Part shown: positions 57,029 to 64,000 of the stretch, in pieces
Layout of the letters: each line of letters begins with the position of its first letter
Numbering within the stretch: the stretch's first letter is position 1
Source of the DNA: Laburnicola sp. R22_1
Taxonomy: Eukaryota > Ascomycota > Dothideomycetes > Pleosporales > Didymosphaeriaceae
Reading direction: 5' to 3'
NCBI GenBank assembly: GCA_014281115.1
Contig: JACONQ010000002.1
Span: forward strand, 744,001-808,000
DNA: 64,000 bases
Made by a program: the position numbers and the translations under genes
Notes under the pieces: generated by a model
What the model was told of the DNA's origin: nothing
What the model saw: the letters and a program-made list of their open reading frames with translations, nothing else
Database searches by the model: none

Positions 57029-57604
57029 TCAAGCAATCGGCGGACAAGGAGGTGTATTCGGATCACCACCACATCGCACAGAACACAAGAACCAGCCTGC
57101 TAAGTACGGGAAGAGTCCCACTCGTCGCTCACAGAGATTCCGGCAGTCTTCGGGATTTCCCCTATCATCGGCAGCACAGCGGCTGCGGCGCATGATGTGC
57201 GTCTCCGGATGCTCGTCGTGCGTGTCCGGATGCTTGCCGTGCGTGTCGACATAGTGATTTGATGTCTCGGTGTGGCCGACCCAAAGGGATTCGCGAGCGG
57301 ACAGCTTGTGGTGGTTGGCGCTGTCCTGCCCGTCGTGCGGGTACGGATGCTTGCCGTGCGTGTAGATACGGTGTTTTTGTGAGTCGGCGGTGCCGACATC
57401 AGCGGGTTCGCGAGCAGACAGGCTTTTGTGGTTGGCGCGGTAGGCGGCCAGGTAGGTGGGAGCATCTTCATGGATCCATGGACGAGGGACCTGGTTTCAG
57501 TCAGTTTGTTGGCGTTTTTTTTGTGCCCGGGGGCGACTCACTGCGAAGGCGGAAGTGCCTGTGGCGACCGCGAGGCTCAGTGCGAGTACCTTCGTGACGT
57601 CCAT
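57029..57604 (-). CDS. Secreted His-rich repeat protein with six-Cys tail
   Basis: Exons 57604-57542 and 57490-57029 (51-nt intron, GTGAGT to ACCAG with a CTGAC branch) give 174 residues. Exon 1 is exactly a 21-residue signal peptide, starting MDVTKVLALSLAVATG. Residues 40-78 and 79-117 are two 39-residue repeats that align without gaps: ANH..LSARE at 1-10, VG at 14-15, THGKHP at 26-31 and HD at 34-35. Some 15 His residues make metal binding plausible. After a dibasic MRR at 121-123, a possible Kex2 site, the tail has Cys126, 137, 141, 157, 161 and 170. Size, secretion signal, repeats and paired Cys suggest an effector-like or wall-associated protein (inference). A TATAAAAG box lies 129 bp upstream, and the copia LTR lies 108 bp beyond the stop codon. 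No named family was recognised. Confidence 0.72.
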
Positions 57605-57732
57605 CTTGGAAGAGTGCTGTGGTAGTGGGTGGGTGGTAGTATTGTGTGGTACTGGCGTGTGGTAGTGAGGTGTGGTGGTAGTGGCACGTGGGAGTGTGGT
57701 GTGAAAGAAGGTGGAAAGGGAAGGGAGGTAGG

Positions 57733-57740
57733 CTTTTATA
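57733..57740 (-). promoter_or_regulatory. TATA box of the secreted-protein gene
   Basis: TATAAAAG on the minus strand, 129 bp before the ATG at 57604, a normal distance for a strongly expressed fungal gene. Confidence 0.5.
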
Positions 57741-57929
57741 TCTCACGGACTTGCAAAAGCTGATACATGGCAGGAAGGGCTGGTACCGAGAGTCCCAGCA
57801 GAAAGGTGTGTCACATTTCAAAAAGTTCGGTCCATTCACATGACTCAATAGGAGACGAAAACGTGGTTGAGATTCCCGACCAGCGGTACGCTACCAGACC
57901 AACAAGTATAAGCTCAACGGTCCACCCTC

Positions 57930-58177
57930 CTATTCGCCGTCCTTCTTCTTGCCTAGGTCACAGCGTCAGACATGAGGGTCTCCGATGCAAAAGCATTTTC
58001 TGGAATGGACTTACCAAGGGTGGCCTCCACTCGGGGAATCAGAAGAATCATAGGCGTCATAAAGTGTGACAGCCACTCGAGAGCCTGCCTCGGCTGCTCC
58101 TCCTTTCCACGGACTGGGCGTATATCTGCAACTTCTTGACTACGATCTTCTTCCCTTGCACGGTTGGTGCGCCGCAT
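57930..58177 (-). CDS. Small hypothetical protein, two exons
   Basis: Exons 58177-58015 and 57952-57930 would give 61 residues. The 62-nt intron has a good donor (GTAAGTCC), a CTGAC branch and a CTAG acceptor, and the join ATLG/KKKDGE is in phase. The sequence starts MRRTNRAREEDRSQEVADIR and has a hydrophobic stretch, LSHFMTPMILLIPRVEATLG, near the end. The same frame stays open upstream to about 58327 without an ATG, so the true gene may be longer and have lost its 5' part. No family was recognised. Confidence 0.35.
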
Positions 58178-58450
58178 CTCGGAGACCTTGCGAGATGTTC
58201 CACTATGGCCGCTTATTGGCTGATCCTGCGCGAACTCGTCAGCTTCGTCTGGTTCGCATTCGTCGGATAGGCCATTTCGCCGCCCTTCGGAGTTCCGTAG
58301 TCGAATGGTGACTCTGAGGTCACTGTCCTATAGTTCGCTGTTATGTAATTAGCCCTTTATAATTATCTCGGCTCCCCACATTTTAATTACGCGCTTTTTT
58401 ATAGACTTTAGCTATTAAACCTTAGTTGTGCTTACTGTTAAGTCTTATAA

Positions 58451-58512
58451 TCTGTAAAAGGTTAGGTCGACTATAAACTGATATGAATGAATGAATGAAT
58501 GAATGAATGAAA
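58451..58512 (+). mobile_element. Micro-element copy with (GAAT)n tail
   Basis: TCTGTAAAAGGTTAGGTCGA at 58451 is followed by CTATAAACTGATATGAATG and about seven GAAT units. It matches the reverse complement of the 12120 insert except for a few transitions. AT-rich sequence from about 58330 to 58450 may belong to a longer copy. No clear target duplication was found. Confidence 0.6.
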
Positions 58513-59276
58513 TGATATCAGTGGAAGAATGAGAGACTGAGTTGATTGTAACAAGCTAACCAGAGGATCCCTTAAGTACGAGGATCGTAGTCAGCAGCTA
58601 GTCTACATAAGGTTGGCAGTATCATGTGACAGTGTGGAATGCGATACCACCTACACTAACAAATGACGACTTTCTGGCGTCGGTGTGTGCCGTCATCTTC
58701 GTGCTTTTCTGTGCGCGACGCATCTAGATGGATGGGCAGGCGATTGGGAGAGTTTTGTATAACTTTTTAGAAAGGATCCATGGGTGCTACAGATCGCTTT
58801 TATACTGCTATCCTGGGTTTGTTTACATCTGCGGGGCGTGTGATTTGATAAGTATTGAGGTGACACGTCGACACGCATAGAGACCGGTCGGCCACTAGCT
58901 TGGCCCTCGCAGCGCTATGCTGAAACTGAATGCTGCAGAGCAAAAGATGATGTGGCCATGCTACCATCGGCAGATAAGAAATGCCCACGCATTGGTCTGC
59001 AGCGCGGTTCACGGATGGAAGACATATATATTGGTAGGCTGCCATTGTTTGTGTATATTTAGCAACTGCAGCAGGTAGGTGGTTTGCTGACATAGCCTAA
59101 GCATGATAGTCTGTAAGCGGTACGATTCGCCATTCCGAGAACCAGGGTGTCGTCTTGGGCCTGTACGTTTGCCTGAAAGAGGTGGCTGGGAAAGCGCTCT
59201 CTGCGCGAGTGATGTACATGACAAGAACAGGATACCGAAGCTTCAAACGTACGCGATTTTGTCGACACTATGAATG
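58513..59276. other. Intergenic, no gene seen
   Basis: Short overlapping frames only. This is 3' flank of the coiled-coil remnant. Confidence 0.45.
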
Positions 59277-60158
59277 CTACTCTTCAGAATTGTCTACCAA
59301 CAAGCCCTTCATTGCCAAATTTAGCTCAAATCCAACTGCAGCGACTCGTCCACATAGCCACTTGATTCTCCGGCGACAATCTTCCTTATCAGCTCTCACA
59401 CTATTCCTCCTCATATCTTCAATCCTAGAGACATCTATTTCCACCCTCTCGATCCTATCCTGCAGAAGCTTTCGATATTCACAACACGCTTGCAGTCCGT
59501 TCTTGATGATTTCCTGCATATACTTGCTTCTTTTGGAGACCGATGGATCATGGGTCACAATCTCGGATTGGATCGATTCGAGCACACCTTCTTGCCTCTG
59601 AACGAATTCCTGTGCGGTTCTAGAGTGGCTTTGGATGGCACTGTTGTGCCTCTAAACGACAGCAAGGACGTTTGCCTTATCTTTTCTGTGGTATTCAAAG
59701 TCCTTCTTGATTCCTTCGATCTCGGCTTTGATGACCCTTGCGATGCGGTCCGTTTCTCGTCGAGGTATCTGCGTCCCTAATCAGCGTCCATCCTCGCTGA
59801 CAATTAACAGATCAAGGGGTCGATCCCGATCGCATCTTACCGCATTCTGGCGCTTCAAGCTAGTCATCTCAGCTTCATGTTGTTGCTTCAACCGCTCTAC
59901 CTCGCTCGCATGCTCTCTCTTCAACTTGTCAATCTCCGCATAATGCGCCACAGCCAACGCTTCGACGCTTGATCCCCTAGCGCGATTGAGGAGCTTCATC
60001 TGCTCGAACGTGGATATGAACTCGCAGAGCAAGCTATCCTCTTCCTGTACTTGTGTCAGCGTTGTTATCAAGGACAGCGAAATATGAGCTCGAGCGGTGC
60101 GTACTTGTTGGGCTTGACGGACGTCGCGGAACGTGGCGAGCATTTGTTCGGAGGCCAT
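59277..60158 (-). pseudogene. Coiled-coil protein gene with premature TAG
   Basis: Exons 60158-60105, 60044-59841 and 59768 onward join in phase. The reading starts MASEQMLATFRDVRQAQQ, continues EEDSLLCEFISTFEQMKLLN, then has a long heptad region (IDKLKREHASEVERLKQQ), then IEGIKKDFEYHRKDKANVL. TAG at 59654-59652 stops it after 129 codons. The same frame then stays open for another 124 codons (RHNSAIQSHSRTAQEFVQRQ to the stop at 59277) with similar helical character. TAG is one C-to-T change from CAG. Either the gene recently lost its C-terminal half or the short product still works. No family was recognised. Confidence 0.55.
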
Positions 60159-61484
60159 GGTGCCAGGAATGCGGGTGCGCTGAAGCAATATAGTGGACAG
60201 CGGAGGACGAGTGTTGTGGGTTGGCAGCTTGCTCGAGGAAGGTGCGATCGAAGGTGCGAAGGAAGGTGCGAGCGACACTGAGGTAAACGCGACGCTAGCG
60301 GCACCTTCCCTCCACACTGCAGCGTCATTCACTAATCGTACGTGCTACATTGTTACAGTCTATTGCCAACATAAGTCTCGCGACTCTCATTATCTATCGG
60401 ACCGTGGTCTTTTTATCAGCTTGCCATCGGCCTTAAACGCCTCTGCTGAGATATGGAGGAGTACTGTAGCTTCAGCCAAAGCCAGCCAGTATGTCCACCT
60501 TCAGAAGTTGCCGATTAGGAAATTCGAGAAGCTCAGAAATACCTAGGCTGGCAACGTAGAAGAAGTAAACTGGCCGGAAGAACAGCGAGGGAAGGCATCC
60601 GTTCTCGCTACGCTAAACGCAAGATTAAGAGCTCTATACTACATGTCACTACGTAAGAGCCTTATCAAGAAAGCTACATCTACCTATTTAGCAAATCTAC
60701 AATATATCCATCCTAAGACACCCAATAACTAAATGATCTCGTATCTCCAAGCCCGTGTAATTTCTGACCTAAGAGCGAACGGGGGTGACCAAGTAATTTC
60801 TGATCAGTGTCCGAAGACGAAAGTTTTCTCAATTAATTAATTTATATACCCGTAATAATTCTGGTCGAAGTACAGTGTGGCTTGCTATTAGCATTATATA
60901 GTTTAATACACAACATGTGCGGGACTCGTCACTTGCACACTAATTACGTCGCCGCACAAATGTGAATTAGATACGAACCTTCACACCAAGTAAAGAGGTG
61001 ATAACATTTGCTCGATACACTGTCTAAAATGCTGCTAAAAGTACCTAAGGTAGTTTCCAGATTCCGAATGCGACTCAAGCACATGCTCTCATGCGATCTA
61101 AGGTGACCAAAGAAGCTCGTTCGATTTTAGTTAAAAGCATAGTTAGCCAAGACGTTTGCGTAGACCGGACAAAATCCCGAGTACCTCAGCTTTCGCACTG
61201 CTCTTCCGAGTACAACAGGTATTCAAGAACCTCCATCGATACATTGAAGTCTCTGAGGGCATAATCATACGTTGTTACCGTATGGACGGGCAAAGGATTT
61301 ACCCATGTATTTCTAACTTGATTCAATTATTTCCAAACGTATGAACGTGATCAGCCAAACGATCGAATGATCCATGTTTTAGATGCATGGTGTTAAGGCC
61401 GTTCACTTCCTATCACGCTTTTGACCGATGCATATTTTACATTGCGTCTTAGGAGGTGTCACTCCTTTCCAGGCTGTTGTCCTT
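60159..61484. other. Intergenic, AT-rich, no gene seen
   Basis: About 1.3 kb. Plus-strand frames at 60193-60546 and 61156-61344 lack motifs. The part from 60700 to 61150 is AT-rich and could be old repeat sequence, but no copy is visible elsewhere in the window. Confidence 0.45.
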
Positions 61485-62528
61485 TCAGATCCAGTGAACC
61501 ACATTGTACTGTGGCCTGGGATACCTAGATCGAATTGTGCGCATCTCGGCCCCAAAAAGACTATATCGGATTGACGATAGACCCGCAACACGCCTGACGC
61601 ATCTACACCTTCTCCCTCTATCTGATACCCCACTCCCCCTTGGCAAATCTACGCCTTTCATGACAGGCTCACACTTCCTCTTCTCCTCGCCCTCACCGAA
61701 CGCAAACGCACAACCCCGTCTCGTAGCCCGCTTAACCATCTCCTTCTCCTCTGCCCTGCGCTCCCCCTCTTTCCTCTTCACCTTCATTTCATCCGTTTCA
61801 TGAATGCGCTCCGCCCGTCCCTTCTCCCCACCAATACTGCCGTTGGTATCGGACTGAACTTGCGGAGGGCGAATCTTGCCGCCTCCAAACCCGTAATTAA
61901 GTTTCTCTTCAGGATGATCGTTGCTCAGAGCAACACCAGCTGGGAGCTGCTCCGATTCAGAATCCGAGGTGTTGCTTTTGCCGCTTGTAGTGCTGGGAGC
62001 CGGCAGTGGTTGAGCTGCAGTAGCTGGCTCGGGATCATCGACCATGTCTACGCTGCCCCAGTCCTCTGGGTGCTCGACTACGCCTCGCGCCGCTCGATTC
62101 TTCCTCCGTCCAAAAACCTTGGTTGGATCCTTCTCCCTAGGGAAGATGATCTCCTCCACAGTCGCGCATTCGACGGTGATTCTCGGATCTCCCTTGACAG
62201 CTTTCTTCTTCTTGCCGCCTTTTCCCTTGTCTTGCGCCGCGTCAACGGGTCCACCACTTCCCTGTATATCTCCTTTCAGCGACTCTGCACTTGCACCGTC
62301 AAGTAACGCCGCAAATACTGCCTCGATTCTTCGGTCAGTCGGCCTTGGCTTGTTATTGCGACATCTCGCGGAGCAGTACTTGACTTCTTGCGAGGCTTGT
62401 GATTTTCACTGCCCAATGACGCGTCAACAGCTGTGGCAGTAGGGAACAGCATCGCCAGCTGTGAGGTATAACGGTGGCGGTGTGGCTTGAGATTTGGAAG
62501 GCCTAGACCAGCTGTCCATCCAAGACAT
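61485..62528 (-). pseudogene. Fungal zinc-motif protein gene with two in-frame TGA
   Basis: Read as one frame from the ATG at 62528, this gives 347 codons. It starts MSWMDSWSRPSKSQATPPPL, then LTAGDAVPYCHSC, then TGA (62426-62424), RVIGQ, TGA (62408-62406), and then KSQASQEVKYCSARCRNNKP. The CxxC and CxxxC pairs form one zinc motif typical of an unnamed fungal family, and the stops fall inside it. Downstream the frame is clean: RRIEAVFAALLDGASAE, a basic KGGKKKKAVKGDP, GGGKIRPPQVQSDTNGSIGG and RATRRGCAFAFGEGEEKRKC. The last about 45 residues look unlike the rest and may follow a frameshift. The 22 nt holding the stops is too short for a normal intron. TGA is one C-to-T change from CGA. Sequence error or translation from a later start are alternatives. 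Confidence 0.6.
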
Positions 62529-63273
62529 GATGGGCGAGTACGTATAGAAGTTCCCGAAGGAGGTACGTGTTTGACAGTTAATTCGGGGTACCAAGCGGGT
62601 ATTATTGGGACGAGTGGGTCGGAGATTAGAACAGTGGAGATGTTATGAGGCGCCGACGCCATCGGTCCCGTTCCTGCACCACCTGTACACCAGCAAGCGC
62701 AACCGGTGCAGCAAAAGTCACGGATCCACGATGAGAATATGGCCTATAATAATTTTCGTGGCAACGAAGTAATAATTGCGTACCTATGAAAGCAAGAGGC
62801 ACTCGATACACTATAGTGATTAGGTGAGAATCTCCCACGACGACGATCTTCAGTACTAGTGGTTCTTCGGCCTACACGATGGTTTAGATGTAGAGACCCT
62901 CTATTGATCACCTGGTCCATAGTACCGCCCAGGTGCAGACGCACACGCAACTGAATCAACATTTGTTAGCACATCTCCAAATTACTCAACCAACAGCACA
63001 TGCATGCCAAGTGGGAAACTATTTATATTACGCCATGACGACGCCCTCGAACACAAGAACAAGCCCATCCTTGTATATGCAACCCCACCAGAAACGCCCT
63101 CCGTGAACTTTTCGCGCGTAACGTACAGAGCAGCTTGTACTTAAAATTACAAATCCGACCAAGGATCCGGTAGTAGCTCGGCCCCATGTCGATCGATCAG
63201 AGTATTACAATATAATAAATAGCAGCATGTGTCCCAAGGCGCCGTGTAATGCTCAGGTCGTAGCCGAGGGGTC
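62529..63273. other. Intergenic between zinc-motif remnant and GDT1
   Basis: Promoter side of the minus-strand remnant and 3' flank of GDT1. Frames here lack motifs. Confidence 0.45.
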
Positions 63274-64000
63274 CTACTGGTGGTAGATAGCTTCGAAGAA
63301 ATATATAACTCCGAATATGAGGAATGCAATAGCACCTCCTAGAGTGACTGATCGGTGTCAGAGATGATTGATGGAACATAGAGGAGGCACACTTACCAAC
63401 ACGCATGCTAACCTTGCCGGCAATCGCACGGCCACCAAGAACAGCAACTGTTGTACAAAGACCGTGTCCGAAAATGGCACCGCCGGTTACCCACCAGTAG
63501 TCCGAGCCTGCTGCCATTGCTACGGTGGCAATCTGGCTGCGATCGCCCCACTCACCAAGGAAAGTCATGACGAAAGTCTGAACCCAGGCTGGGCTGAGGA
63601 GAAGAGAGAAGAGGTTGTTGAGGCCACTCAGGGCACTGGAAAGGGATGAGCCGGTAGGCGAAGTAGCGCGATCTGGTGAAGAAGATGGGCTCCGAGCAGG
63701 AGCCGGTAGTCGCGAATTGGACCGTGAGCGTCGCGCTCGGCCGGATTCGAGCACGTACGGAGAAATAGACGACTTCCTGCGGCCTTTCTGTTGCCTAGCT
63801 AGAGATTCCTTCTCCTCGAGCTCTTGTTCGACCTCGCGCATTTCCTCTCCCACCCCTTCCTCTGAGCTCATAGCTAGGCCCTCCCGCAGTAGCTTGACTC
63901 CGAAGACAAGGAACAGAACCGCGGCGGCAAGGTGGGTGAATCGTTCCGGAATAAGTGTAGGCACGGCGTGGCCTAGAACCGCCGACAGGACTGTCATAAC
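63274..64000 (-). CDS. GDT1: GDT1-type Golgi Ca2+/Mn2+ transporter, 3' part
   Basis: The gene runs off the right edge, so the start and the first EVGDKT motif are outside. The visible part has PERFTHLAAAVLFLVFGVKL (a membrane segment), a Ser/Arg/Glu-rich loop with RRSRSNSR, then AWVQTFVMTFLGEWGDRSQI, the second family motif E-x-G-D-(K/R)-(S/T). A Gly-rich helix follows: GAIFGHGLCTTVAVLGGRAI. The last intron (63395-63339, 57 nt) joins SMRVG to GAIAFLIFGVIYFFEAIYHQ, ending at TAG 63276. UPF0016 members move Ca2+ and Mn2+ into the Golgi for glycosylation. The visible part is intact. Confidence 0.92.

Noticed and set aside
57100..57471. 123-codon Thr/Pro-rich minus-strand frame
   Set aside because: It is the +1 shadow of the secreted His-rich repeat protein; only the spliced frame has a signal peptide and aligned repeats.
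33862..62528. Reassigned genetic code (TAA/TAG as Gln)
   Set aside because: Stops at Gln sites in several genes raised the idea, but intact genes such as GatA, NST1, Rho2-type and mL40 end at normal TAG, TGA or TAA codons; mutation is simpler.
1..64000. CRISPR arrays, operons, ribosome binding sites
   Set aside because: The tandem repeats lack spacers, and the window is eukaryotic with spliced genes; none of these features applies.

Overview
This is nuclear DNA of a filamentous ascomycete, and a Dothideomycete-like fungus fits best (inference). Almost every gene needs short GT..AG introns of 46-138 nt, often with a visible CTRAC-type branch site. The content is typical of moulds: a Con-6 conidiation protein, a HET-domain gene, Nst1, a C2H2+Zn2Cys6 regulator, maltose/hexose-type MFS transporters, a tiny copper-thionein, and mobile elements whose stop codons look like repeat-induced point mutation (RIP).

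Layout. 0-1.5 kb is a degenerate tandem array of about 130 bp units. 2-14.3 kb holds an MFS exporter, a 2EXR/F-box-like gene, a decayed alpha/beta hydrolase, the mitochondrial amidotransferase GatA, a secreted glycosidase and a sugar transporter. 14.5-20.6 kb holds a large transcription factor and a damaged HET gene. 23-33.5 kb is a conserved core block: metallothionein, phosphoacetylglucosamine mutase (PCM1), NST1, a Rho2-type GTPase and mitoribosomal protein mL40. 33.7-35.8 kb is a complete but inactivated pogo/Fot-type DNA transposon with 42 bp inverted repeats and a TA duplication. 36.6-51.2 kb has Con-6, a repeat-rich gene-poor stretch (37-40.7 kb) and several lineage-specific genes. 51.57-56.92 kb is a complete Ty1-copia retrotransposon with near-identical 192 bp LTRs and a CTTAA duplication. 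57-64 kb has a secreted repeat protein, several small or decaying genes, and the 3' part of GDT1.

How genes may work together. The secreted glycosidase (minus strand), the divergent sugar transporter and the convergent zinc-cluster regulator look like a small sugar-use cluster. Palindromes sharing one 15-nt block lie in the divergent promoter and upstream of the regulator. PCM1 and the Rho2-type GTPase both serve wall synthesis, but their proximity may be chance.

Most notable: (1) a spliced gene beside the copia element encodes a secreted protein with two 39-residue His-rich repeats and a six-Cys tail; (2) a 26-residue, 8-Cys metallothionein has an intron that splits its first Cys codon; (3) a family of about 40-60 bp insertions ends in ATTC repeats, and two copies have visible target duplications and the same inner boundary; (4) in-frame stops in both transposons and in several host genes sit almost only where one C-to-T change in a Gln or Arg codon would create them. 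Exon borders were inferred by eye from splice signals and reading phase, not from transcripts.
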